From assembly GCA_022712785.1 (NCBI GenBank), contig JAFLJX010000183.1, positions 1 through 19,705 of the forward strand: a stretch of DNA of 19,705 nt, read 5' to 3'. This DNA comes from Mycoplasmatota bacterium (GTDB lineage Bacteria; Bacillota_I; Bacilli_A; Izemoplasmatales; Izemoplasmataceae). Under the pieces are notes generated by a model. That model saw nothing but the letters and a program-made list of their open reading frames with translations, was not told where the DNA came from and did not search any database. How positions within the stretch are numbered: position 1 is the stretch's first letter; each line of letters starts with the position of its first letter. The position numbers and the translations under genes were made by a program. Positions 1-6,885 of this stretch are shown here, in pieces.

Positions 1-1037
1 AATATTTCATTTAAACGTTCAAATCTTTCATCACTTATAAATTGATACATAACTCTATATTCATCTTCAGGGAAAGGATTATAATTATCATAATCATATC
101 CGTACTCATCACTCACTAGAATATCATACGCTTCTTGTATAACAGGCGCATACCCAACAAAGTCAGCGTTAGCTACTGCGATTTCTTCTGTTAAGAAGAA
201 GTTAATAAAGTCATAAGCCAAATCTATATTTTCACTTAATGTAGGAATAACAAATCCATCAACCCAGATATTTGTAATCTCAGGAACAAAGTAAGCAAAG
301 TTAGCTTCTATCTCATCTTCTTCTGTTGCATATAATTCATCAAAATAATCTCCAGAATATACTAAAGCCATATCAAGGTTTCCTTCGATTACTTGTCCTC
401 TTAAATTATCTTCACCAAATATCTCAAATACACCGTTCTTTAGTGCGGTTTCTGCTTCATTCAATTCTGAATCTACATTACTGTTGATATCATATCCTAA
501 ATATAGTAATGATGCTCCAACTGAATCCCTTGCTGAATCATACATTCCAATTTTATATGAAGTCTCAGTATCAAATAATACATCGTATCCAGTTAAATCT
601 TCTACATTCACTGTATCAGTATTATACATAATACCTACAGTACCCCAAAAATATGGGACCATATATGATGAGAAATCAAAATCTAAATATAAATCAGTTG
701 CGTCATCTATAAAACTAACTTCATCAAGGCTGCTTAACTTTGAATAGTCAATTTCATTCAATAAATTTTGTTGTCTTAGTTTATCAACCATATAATCACT
801 AGGTATTACGATATCATACTTTGTAGTCCCAGCTTTTATCTTAACTTCCATTTCTTCATTACTTCCTACTTCTTCATAAACAACTTGTACATTGAATTCA
901 TCTTCAAACTTCTCAACTAGGTCTAAATCCATATAATCTCCCCAGTTTAAAACATACAATTTCTCTGTAGATCCACCACATGCAGAAAGTGTAATAACTA
1001 TCATTGCAGTTATAACTAAAATTATTAATTTTCTCAT
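1..1037 (-). CDS. potD: Spermidine/putrescine ABC transporter substrate-binding lipoprotein PotD (3' end beyond window)
   Basis: This is the extracellular polyamine-binding subunit of the PotABCD importer. About 345 residues are visible and the C-terminus lies off the left edge. It begins with a lipoprotein signal (charged MRK, hydrophobic stretch, lipobox LSAC with Cys20), so it should be lipid-anchored outside the membrane. Family signatures follow in order: LYVLNWGDYMD after the anchor, an IPSDYMVDKL segment, YFWGTVGIMYN, a YDSARDS segment and a WVDGFVIP segment; in E. coli PotD the equivalent Trp, Tyr, Asp and Arg positions line the polyamine pocket. The ATG shares one base with the potC stop (TAATG) and has AAAGGAG inside the end of potC, so translation is probably coupled. 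Spermidine versus putrescine preference cannot be read from the sequence. Confidence 0.93.
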   Translation of the reverse strand, partial: MRKLIILVITAMIVITLSACGGSTEKLYVLNWGDYMDLDLVEKFEDEFNVQVVYEEVGSNEEMEVKIKAGTTKYDIVIPSDYMVDKLRQQNLLNEIDYSKLSSLDEVSFIDDATDLYLDFDFSSYMVPYFWGTVGIMYNTDTVNVEDLTGYDVLFDTETSYKIGMYDSARDSVGASLLYLGYDINSNVDSELNEAETALKNGVFEIFGEDNLRGQVIEGNLDMALVYSGDYFDELYATEEDEIEANFAYFVPEITNIWVDGFVIPTLSENIDLAYDFINFFLTEEIAVANADFVGYAPVIQEAYDILVSDEYGYDYDNYNPFPEDEYRVMYQFISDERFERLNEI

Positions 1038-1822
1038 TATTTTATCTCCTTTAAACTTCTTTTATTATTTACTTTATTAAATACTATAAGCCCTGTTATA
1101 GTAATAAAAACAATTAGTGTATTATATGAATAAACTGCAGGATTAAAACTTCTTCTTCCAAGTCTACTATAAATCCATAAACTAACATTTTGGAACCCGT
1201 TACCAGTAGTAAAGTAACTTATAACAAAGTCATCTATACTCATAGTGAAGGCAATTAATGCTCCTGCGATTATACTTGACTTAATAGCGGGTATAATTAC
1301 TTTATATATTGCCTGTAACCTTGTACATCCAAGATCAAGTGCAGCATCATATAAGTTTTTATCTAGTCTTTTTAATTTGGGTAATACGGTTAGTATCACA
1401 AATGGAATACTAAAGAATATATGAGCTAGTAACATTGTATTCATCCCAAAACTTATAGGTAGTAAACTAAGAACTAACATCAAACTAATTCCTGTGACTA
1501 TATCAGGATTAATTATTGGAAGATTATTAATAATCATCATTTTAAACTTACTACTCTTACTTAGGTTATTAATACCAATCGCTGTGAATGTACCTATTAT
1601 TGTTGCTATTATGGTGCTTAAAAAAGCGATTAATAATGTATTAGTAATCGCTTCTAATAAACGATCATCTCTAAATATTTCAACATACCAGTTGAAAGTA
1701 AACCCAGTAAAACTATATCCTTTAACTGACTTATTAAAAGATAGTAATCCTATTACTAATATGGGGAAATATATAATACTATATGCAAGTCCAGTAAATA
1801 CTTTTAATATGTTATTTTTCAT
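1037..1822 (-). CDS. potC: Spermidine/putrescine ABC transporter permease PotC
   Basis: This is one of the two membrane permeases of the polyamine importer, 261 residues, the usual length for PotC. It is very hydrophobic, with about six membrane segments. The EAA loop that contacts the ATPase is visible as AALDLGCTRLQAIYKVIIP, around residues 160-178. The ATG start overlaps the potB stop by four bases (ATGA), with an AAGGGG ribosome site about 11 bases upstream inside potB. The stop overlaps the potD start. It acts in the plasma membrane as the partner of PotB, driven by PotA. The call as PotC rather than PotB rests on gene order and on the N-terminal sequence type (ILKVFTGLAYSIIYFPILVI). Confidence 0.92.
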   Translation of the reverse strand: MKNNILKVFTGLAYSIIYFPILVIGLLSFNKSVKGYSFTGFTFNWYVEIFRDDRLLEAITNTLLIAFLSTIIATIIGTFTAIGINNLSKSSKFKMMIINNLPIINPDIVTGISLMLVLSLLPISFGMNTMLLAHIFFSIPFVILTVLPKLKRLDKNLYDAALDLGCTRLQAIYKVIIPAIKSSIIAGALIAFTMSIDDFVISYFTTGNGFQNVSLWIYSRLGRRSFNPAVYSYNTLIVFITITGLIVFNKVNNKRSLKEIK

Positions 1823-2634
1823 AATAGTGTATCCCCTTCCTTATCAAACCTAAGTAGCCCGATAAATAAGAAGGTAATAACAAACATTAGAATAATACTG
1901 ATTAAACTACCCGCATTTATATTTCCTGTTTTCATGAAATAATCTTCAATTATATTTCCAATAAGAAGTGTTTTACCACCACTTAATCTCTCGGGTAAAG
2001 CAAACGCTGTCATACTTGGGAGAAGAGTCATTAATACTCCTGATAATACTCCACTTAAACTTAGTGGTAACACAACCCTTAAGAAAGTATTTAATGTGTT
2101 TGCTCCTAAATCACGTGATGCTTCTATTAAACTTTTATCCATTTTATCAAGAACACTATATATTGGTAAAATCATAAACGGTAAATACATCGAAACCATA
2201 CCTATTAAAATAGCGGTGTCAGTACCTATTAAGTCAAAACTAATCCCAAACATATTTAAGATACTGTTTGGATAAAAAAGTTTTTCCCAAGCAATTATTC
2301 TAAGTAACATGTTACTCCAAACAGGAACAATAATTAACGCTATATACAACTGTTTATTCTTGCTTTTCGTATTCGCAAAGTAATATGCGACAGGATATCC
2401 AATAAACAAACAAATAACTGTAGTAAAAAAGCTTAATCTAATACTATTTTTTGAAGCTTCAATTACTTCAGGTCTTTTTAAATATTCAAATGAATCAAAA
2501 GTAAAATTAAAACTTCCAATATTGAATATATCTATATTTGTAAAACTTAAAACTAAAATTAATATCATTGGTAATACTACAAGGATAGTCATCCATACTA
2601 TATATGGATAACTTAGTTTATTTAGACTCTTCAA
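1819..2634 (-). CDS. potB: Spermidine/putrescine ABC transporter permease PotB
   Basis: This is the second membrane permease of the polyamine importer, 271 residues with about six membrane segments. The EAA loop is ASRDLGANTLNTFLRVVLP, around residues 173-191. I choose a TTG start at 2634: GAGGAAA lies about seven bases upstream, and the next in-frame Met (residue 15) would cut into the first membrane helix. The start lies inside potA, giving a 17-base overlap, and the gene ends in TGA overlapping the potC ATG. Such tight packing suggests translational coupling along the operon. The TGA stop also shows that UGA is not read as tryptophan here. Confidence 0.9.
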   Translation of the reverse strand: MKSLNKLSYPYIVWMTILVVLPMILILVLSFTNIDIFNIGSFNFTFDSFEYLKRPEVIEASKNSIRLSFFTTVICLFIGYPVAYYFANTKSKNKQLYIALIIVPVWSNMLLRIIAWEKLFYPNSILNMFGISFDLIGTDTAILIGMVSMYLPFMILPIYSVLDKMDKSLIEASRDLGANTLNTFLRVVLPLSLSGVLSGVLMTLLPSMTAFALPERLSGGKTLLIGNIIEDYFMKTGNINAGSLISIILMFVITFLFIGLLRFDKEGDTLL

Positions 2635-3667
2635 GAGATTTCCTCATTACATGGATATCATTAGGACCAATTCCAAGTGAAACAATAGATCCTATAGTTT
2701 GTCTTTGGGTTGAATGAATAATATATTCCTTATCTTCAACCATTACAATAATTTCGAAGTGAACTCCTTTAAAAGTAATGTCATCTACAACTCCCGTAAT
2801 TTTACCAACTTCTTCTTTGCTTAAAACAATATCTTCAGGTCTAACAACAACATCAACTAACTCATTGCTTTTAAATCCTTTATCAACACATTTAAATTCA
2901 AATCCACCAAATGATACTTTTAAATCTTTTAACATAACTCCGTCAACTATATTACTTTCTCCAATAAACCTAGCAGTAAATTTATTTTTAGGTTCATTAT
3001 ATATGTCTTCAGGACTTCCTATTTGTTGGATAACCCCTTCATTCATTACAACTACAGTATCACTCATGGTTAATGCTTCTTCTTGATCGTGAGTTACGAA
3101 TAAGAAACTAATCCCTAAAGCTTTTTGCATTTCTTTAAGTTCATACTGCATATCTTGTCTTAATTTAAGATCTAATGCGCCTAGAGGCTCATCAAGTAAT
3201 AATAGTTTAGGTTTGTTTACGATTGCGCGAGCTATCGCAATTCGCTGTTGTTGTCCACCGCTAAGCTGATCAACTCTTCTTTTTTCATATCCAACTAACT
3301 TAACTAGTTTTAATGCTTTATTAACTTCTATTTTTATATCTTCTGAATTCATTTTTTTAATCTTTAACCCAAAAGCGACATTATCATAAACATTCATGTT
3401 AGGGAAAAGTGCATAATTCTGAAAAACAGTATTTATTTCTCTTTTATGCGCAGGCATATCCTTAAGAGGAAAACCGTCGAATAATATTTGTCCTGAATCT
3501 TGAGATTCAAATCCACCAATTAATCTTAATAAAGTTGTTTTACCACAACCACTTGGTCCAAGTAATGTGACAAATTCATTTTGATTAATATAAAGGTTAA
3601 TGTTATCTAAAACAAGACTTTCATCAAAACTTTTTGATATATTATTAATCTCTACTATTTTACTCAT
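2618..3667 (-). CDS. potA: Spermidine/putrescine ABC transporter ATP-binding protein PotA
   Basis: This is the cytoplasmic ATPase that powers the PotBC channel; 349 residues, typical for PotA. Visible motifs are Walker A GPSGCGKT (37-44), the Q-loop Gln in VFQNYALFPN (81-90), signature LSGGQQQR (135-142), Walker B LLLLDE (155-160), D-loop GALD and switch His193 in VTHDQEEA. Residues from about 240 onward form a TOBE-type C-terminal domain with VRPEDI and IHVMR, as in spermidine importers. I choose ATG at 3667 with AGGTGG (3676-3681) upstream; a longer GTG start at 3679 would fall inside that ribosome site. It is the first gene of the operon. The common upstream regulator gene potR is not present; plsY is divergent instead. 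Confidence 0.94.
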   Translation of the reverse strand: MSKIVEINNISKSFDESLVLDNINLYINQNEFVTLLGPSGCGKTTLLRLIGGFESQDSGQILFDGFPLKDMPAHKREINTVFQNYALFPNMNVYDNVAFGLKIKKMNSEDIKIEVNKALKLVKLVGYEKRRVDQLSGGQQQRIAIARAIVNKPKLLLLDEPLGALDLKLRQDMQYELKEMQKALGISFLFVTHDQEEALTMSDTVVVMNEGVIQQIGSPEDIYNEPKNKFTARFIGESNIVDGVMLKDLKVSFGGFEFKCVDKGFKSNELVDVVVRPEDIVLSKEEVGKITGVVDDITFKGVHFEIIVMVEDKEYIIHSTQRQTIGSIVSLGIGPNDIHVMRKSLEESK

Positions 3668-3743
3668 ATTAACTACCACCTAACTTTATGTTTAATAATA
3701 ATAAACTTATTGTCGAAATAAAAAATATTTTTGCGTATTTGTT

Positions 3744-3754
3744 TAGTGTCACTA
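3744..3754. repeat. Small dyad TAGTG-T-CACTA in the potA leader
   Basis: A perfect 5-base inverted repeat around a central base lies in the potA 5' leader, about 40 bases downstream of the predicted transcription start and 77 bases before the ATG. It could be an operator half-site pair, but five-base arms are short and no regulator is encoded next to it. Confidence 0.25.
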
Positions 3755-3791
3755 TACTTAATGTTAAGACCTATTAAACTCGGCTAAATAT

Positions 3792-3819
3792 ATTATATAT
3801 AATATGGAGATATTGTCAA
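3792..3819 (-). promoter_or_regulatory. Sigma-A-type promoter of the potABCD operon
   Basis: A consensus -35 TTGACA (3814-3819, read on the minus strand) is followed by a 16-base spacer and a perfect TATAAT (3792-3797). Transcription would start near 3785, leaving about 118 bases of leader before the potA ATG. The 319-base gap 3668-3986 holds this promoter, the divergent plsY promoter and the small dyad at 3744-3754. I see no gene in it. Confidence 0.8.
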
Positions 3820-3878
3820 TCATGTTATTAATCTTTTTTTATATAATAGTACATTTATGTATGAATTTTAATTATTAG

Positions 3879-3887
3879 TGGTATGAT
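3879..3887 (+). promoter_or_regulatory. Extended -10 promoter of plsY
   Basis: TGG-TATGAT is an extended -10 element (TGn followed by a good hexamer). No convincing -35 lies at 16-18 bases, which extended -10 promoters tolerate. The predicted start is near 3894, giving a leader of about 90 bases that contains a weak bulged hairpin (about 3906-3940). Confidence 0.5.
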
Positions 3888-3986
3888 ATAAACAATATGG
3901 ATGAGTATCTACTTTGTTTGAAAAATAAAGAGTAGAGATAAATCTTTTTTATTATTCATTTAAACAATATAAAAGGAGTCATACTT

Positions 3987-4586
3987 ATGAGTTATATAAT
4001 AGTAATACTTATTTCATACGCAATTGGTTCAATCAGCCCCGCAAGAATAATTACACATAAAGTTCTAGGCATAGATATTCGAGATGTAAATTCTAAGAGT
4101 GCAGGAACATCAAATGCAGTAATGACTCTAGGAATTAAATATGGATCTTTAGTTGGTTTCTTAGATTTAATAAAAGGTTTAGTACCAGTATTAATAGTTC
4201 GATTAATATTTCCTAGTAACGAAGTTATATGGTTCGTGAGTGGTTTAAGTATAGTATTAGGACATATATTCCCTATCTACATGGGATTCCGTGGTGGAAA
4301 AGGAACTGCGACATTTGGTGGTGTACTATTCGCTATAGTTCCTATACAAACATTAATACTTGCGGCAATATTTACAATTTTAACGATAGTCACAGATTAT
4401 ATTGCACTTTCAACTTTGATTATGGTTACAATTATACCAATTGTTATGTTTTTTGATAACTATAGCACTGTTTCAGTTGGATTAGTTTTATTCTTTGCTG
4501 TTCTGTCATTCTATAAACACTATCCAAATATAAGAAGAATTATTAAGAAGCAGGAAGTCGGCTTAAAAGAGGGACTTTCAAAGTAA
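3987..4586 (+). CDS. plsY: Glycerol-3-phosphate acyltransferase PlsY
   Basis: PlsY is a membrane enzyme that transfers an acyl group from acyl-phosphate (made by PlsX) to glycerol-3-phosphate, giving lysophosphatidic acid, the first step of bacterial phospholipid synthesis. The 199-residue length fits the family. The three conserved cytoplasmic-loop motifs are visible: GSISPARIITHK (14-25), SAGTSNAVMTLG (38-49, equivalent to the usual G-x-TN-x-x-R segment, here with SN) and FRGGKGTAT (101-109, the phosphate-binding loop). About five hydrophobic helices surround them. AAAGGAG lies about nine bases before the ATG. It is transcribed alone, from an extended -10 promoter to a hairpin terminator. 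The next enzyme, PlsC, is encoded at 13938-14756. Confidence 0.93.
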   Translation: MSYIIVILISYAIGSISPARIITHKVLGIDIRDVNSKSAGTSNAVMTLGIKYGSLVGFLDLIKGLVPVLIVRLIFPSNEVIWFVSGLSIVLGHIFPIYMGFRGGKGTATFGGVLFAIVPIQTLILAAIFTILTIVTDYIALSTLIMVTIIPIVMFFDNYSTVSVGLVLFFAVLSFYKHYPNIRRIIKKQEVGLKEGLSK

Positions 4587-4593
4587 AGCAAAC

Positions 4594-4627
4594 AAAAACT
4601 ACACTTAAATTAAAAGTGTAGTTTTTT
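4594..4627. terminator. Bidirectional intrinsic terminator between plsY and the convergent gene
   Basis: A 13-base perfect stem (AAAAACTACACTT with its complement) and a 7-base loop end in a T-run on the plus strand and an equivalent A/T tail on the minus strand. It sits eight bases after the plsY stop and nine bases from the convergent gene's stop, so it can serve both. Confidence 0.9.
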
Positions 4628-4635
4628 AAATTTAA

Positions 4636-4944
4636 TTAATTCTTATCAAATTTTATAACACATAAACTTCCGAAACCATCGAAAAAGTAAGCGTTGTTTG
4701 TCCCAATCATATAATTATATACCTTTTCAACATACTCTTTGTCTTTTACAACCTTAACACCAATTAAATCAAATTCATTGGAATCTGTTTTAAAAGTAAC
4801 GTTAAGATTTCCATTTTCTTCAATGTACTTAACTTTTTTAGTGTCTATTTCAGAAAGAACTACAACATCTCTTTCAAAGATTACGTAATGCATAAATCCT
4901 TTTTCTTCACCGTGATAAAATTTTATCAAACTTTTCTTATTCAT
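4636..4944 (-). CDS. Small protein resembling a shortened pyridoxamine-phosphate-oxidase-type split barrel
   Basis: A 102-residue soluble protein. From about residue 17 it alternates short beta strands with a TKKVKYIEENGNLNVTF segment (about 35-51). That resembles the place where PNPOx-like flavin-binding split barrels carry 'TKKxxNLxxNPxVSL'. The following VKVVKDKEYVEKVYNYM segment also fits the helix after the barrel strands. It is shorter than typical family members (about 130-150), missing the early 'DGxPxxxP' strand, so it may not bind FMN. The start is ATG with AGGAG ten bases upstream. It is a single gene convergent with plsY. The family call is by eye and tentative; otherwise treat it as a hypothetical protein. 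A decayed gene of the same type seems to lie at 8218-8334. Confidence 0.6.
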   Translation of the reverse strand: MNKKSLIKFYHGEEKGFMHYVIFERDVVVLSEIDTKKVKYIEENGNLNVTFKTDSNEFDLIGVKVVKDKEYVEKVYNYMIGTNNAYFFDGFGSLCVIKFDKN

Positions 4945-5072
4945 ATATGTTCATCTCCTAATGTTCATTCTATATAAACATTATATATATTTTTTTTCTA
5001 AATTACACTTCTTTTACATCTATTTTTATAATTAACAATATTTTATTTCATATATTTTTTATATATTACTCG

Positions 5073-5081
5073 TGTTATAAT
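5073..5081 (+). promoter_or_regulatory. Extended -10 promoter of the M29 aminopeptidase gene
   Basis: TG-T-TATAAT is a perfect extended -10. The transcription start would fall near 5088, immediately at the GAAGGAG ribosome site (5088-5094), so the leader is only about 16 bases. Confidence 0.6.
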
Positions 5082-5103
5082 GTTTTTGAAGGAGTGATTA
5101 TTA

Positions 5104-6339
5104 ATGCCAAAATTAGAAGTTTTAGAGAAGTATGCTAAACTCGCAGTTGAGGTTGGAGCTAATGTACAAAAAGGTCAATTTGTAGTCGTTGGTTCATCTA
5201 CTGAAACAAAAGAATTAGCAAGATTAATAGTAAAAGCAGCTTATAAAGCAGGAGCTAAAAAGGTTGAGGTTCAATGGAGTGATGACTATGTGGCTAGAGC
5301 TGGATATGATTCAATGAGTATTGACACTTTAAAAGAAATACCAGAATGGTCTATTGATAAAGCAAAATATTTCATTGAAGAAAATGGATGTACTATTAGA
5401 ATTACATCTCCTATTCCTGGATTAAATGCAGGTGTTGATCCTAAAAAGATGCAGGCTGCAGGAATCGCTAGAATGAAATCATTTAAATTCTACCAAGATC
5501 ATATGATGGGCAACCATGCTCAGTGGAGCATAGTTGCTGCCCCAAATATGGTTTGGGCTAAGAAAGTATTCCCAGACTTAAGTGATGATGATGCATTTGA
5601 AGCTTTATGGGACGCTATTTTAGAAGCGTCACGTGTTACTGAAACAAATGATCCAATTGAAGAATGGGCTAATCACAATAAATCAATGTTAGCACATAAC
5701 AAAGTATTAAACGATTATAACTTTGATACATTACATTTCACAAATAGTTTAGGAACAGACTTACATGTTAAACTTGTTGAAAACCATGTTTGGGCTGGTG
5801 GTGGAGAAAATTCTACTAAAGGAGTATATTTTAACCCTAATATACCAACAGAAGAAAACTTCACAATGCCTCATAAATTTGGAGTAAACGGTAAAGTTGT
5901 ATCTACTAAACCACTTAACTACCAAGGAAATCTAGTTGAAGACTTCTGGTTAGAATTTAAAGATGGTAAAGTTGTAGATTTTGATGCTGCAAAAAACAAA
6001 GAAACTTTAAAAAGTTTATTAGACACTGATGAAGGAAGTAGACATTTAGGTGAAGTTGCTTTAATTAGTTATGATTCACCTATATCTAACTCAAATATTT
6101 TATTCTTAAATACACTATTTGATGAAAATGCATCTTGTCATTTAGCTTTAGGAAAAGCTTATCCAATGAACGTTAAAGGTGGAACAAAAATGACTGATGA
6201 AGAATTACTAAAAGCTAATTCAAATCAATCAATGGTCCATGTTGATTTCATGTTTGGAAATGAAGATTTACAGGTAGAAGGTATTTTACATGACGGTTCA
6301 AAAGTTTCAATCTTTGTAGATGGAGACTTCGTAATATAA
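5104..6339 (+). CDS. ampS: M29-family metallo-aminopeptidase (AmpS/PepS type)
   Basis: A cytoplasmic aminopeptidase that removes N-terminal residues from peptides, using two metal ions. The 411-residue length is normal for M29. The N-terminal domain starts with MPKLEVLEKYAKLAVEVG, as in AmpS/PepS. The expected metal-ligand set is present in order: Glu250 (IPTEE), Glu317 (HLGEVAL), His346 (ASCHLALG), and His379 with Asp381 (MVHVDFMFG). The family Tyr in ISYDSPIS follows Glu317. GAAGGAG lies ten bases before the ATG. It is monocistronic, with its own extended -10 promoter and a terminator. Its likely role is recycling of imported or proteolytic peptides. Substrate range cannot be read from the sequence. 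Confidence 0.95.
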   Translation: MPKLEVLEKYAKLAVEVGANVQKGQFVVVGSSTETKELARLIVKAAYKAGAKKVEVQWSDDYVARAGYDSMSIDTLKEIPEWSIDKAKYFIEENGCTIRITSPIPGLNAGVDPKKMQAAGIARMKSFKFYQDHMMGNHAQWSIVAAPNMVWAKKVFPDLSDDDAFEALWDAILEASRVTETNDPIEEWANHNKSMLAHNKVLNDYNFDTLHFTNSLGTDLHVKLVENHVWAGGGENSTKGVYFNPNIPTEENFTMPHKFGVNGKVVSTKPLNYQGNLVEDFWLEFKDGKVVDFDAAKNKETLKSLLDTDEGSRHLGEVALISYDSPISNSNILFLNTLFDENASCHLALGKAYPMNVKGGTKMTDEELLKANSNQSMVHVDFMFGNEDLQVEGILHDGSKVSIFVDGDFVI

Positions 6340-6344
6340 TAAAC

Positions 6345-6387
6345 AAAACCCTAGTACAAGTAATAATGTGTACTAGGGGTTTTTTTA
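6345..6387. terminator. Intrinsic terminator after the aminopeptidase gene, probably bidirectional
   Basis: A stem of about 14 pairs (AAAACCCTAGTACA against TGTACTAGGGGTTTT, with one extra G) is followed by seven T residues on the plus strand. The minus-strand cupin gene ends 12 bases further on and could use the same hairpin. Confidence 0.9.
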
Positions 6388-6399
6388 TTTCTTTAAAAT

Positions 6400-6750
6400 T
6401 TAATATACATGTCCCTGATCAGGAACAATACATAAGAATTTAAATGTTCCTTTTCCTACATTTCTAAACTGATGAAGAGCATTTTCTGGTACATAGGCAA
6501 AAGAACCCGGAGTTACTTCATTGATTTTTCCATCAATCATTAACTCTCCTTCTCCTTCGATAAAATAATTTATATGTTGCCATGGATGACTATGTTTGGG
6601 TGTATAACCACCTTGCAAAACTTCAACTTCTCTCATTACATAACCTTCCCAGCCTTCAGTTTTTGATACTAAGGCCTTCATTGATGTGAATTTAGCTTTA
6701 CTATTACTCACTTCAATCACGGGTATATTTTTTGCATTATCTACTATCAT
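6400..6750 (-). CDS. Small single-domain cupin protein
   Basis: A 116-residue cupin, likely a metal-binding beta barrel in the cytoplasm; the substrate is unknown. Cupin motif 1 is visible as HSHPWQHINYFIEGEGE (His53, His55, then Gln58/His59 where many relatives carry Glu). Motif 2 is PGSFAYVPENALHQFRN, with His93. The usual metal-ligating Glu therefore appears replaced by Gln or His, which could alter the metal or the activity. I start at the ATG 6750, which has TTGGAGG eight bases upstream; a longer TTG start at 6765 lies inside that ribosome site. It is transcribed alone from an extended -10 promoter and is convergent with the aminopeptidase gene. Similar short cupins act as sensors, isomerases or dioxygenases, and I cannot choose among these. 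Confidence 0.88.
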   Translation of the reverse strand: MIVDNAKNIPVIEVSNSKAKFTSMKALVSKTEGWEGYVMREVEVLQGGYTPKHSHPWQHINYFIEGEGELMIDGKINEVTPGSFAYVPENALHQFRNVGKGTFKFLCIVPDQGHVY

Positions 6751-6795
6751 ATTTTTATCCTCCAATATAAGAATTTGTTTGTTAAATACAAATAT

Positions 6796-6804
6796 ATTAT
6801 ATCA
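6796..6804 (-). promoter_or_regulatory. Extended -10 promoter of the cupin gene
   Basis: TG-A-TATAAT, read on the minus strand, lies about 40 bases before the cupin ATG. No clear -35 is seen at normal spacing. Confidence 0.55.
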
Positions 6805-6840
6805 CAATATTATTTGATTTTATTTCAATATGAATATACA

Positions 6841-6873
6841 AAAATAGAAAGTCATTTTATGACTTTCTATTTT
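6841..6873 (-). terminator. Intrinsic terminator of the DUF4349 gene
   Basis: A 15-base perfect stem (AAAATAGAAAGTCAT and its complement) with a three-base loop lies 13 bases beyond the stop of the DUF4349 gene. The minus-strand transcript ends in a short U-rich tail. Confidence 0.85.
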
Positions 6874-6885
6874 ATTATTTAATAC

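Noticed and set aside
1..1037. potD as a truncated pseudogene
   Set aside because: The frame is open to the window edge; the missing C-terminus is simply outside the window.
1494..1853. Plus-strand open frame antisense to potC
   Set aside because: A hydrophobic shadow of the permease on the opposite strand, with no ribosome site and no recognisable family.
2778..3086. Plus-strand open frame antisense to potA
   Set aside because: Ser/Thr/Leu-rich shadow of an AT-rich gene, no promoter or ribosome site.
3668..3679. GTG start four codons upstream for potA
   Set aside because: The GTG lies inside the AGGTGG ribosome site that serves the ATG at 3667.
3906..3950. Possible attenuator hairpin with a T-run in the plsY leader
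   Set aside because: The stem needs a two-base bulge and the T-run is separated from it by several bases, so it is too weak to call as a terminator.
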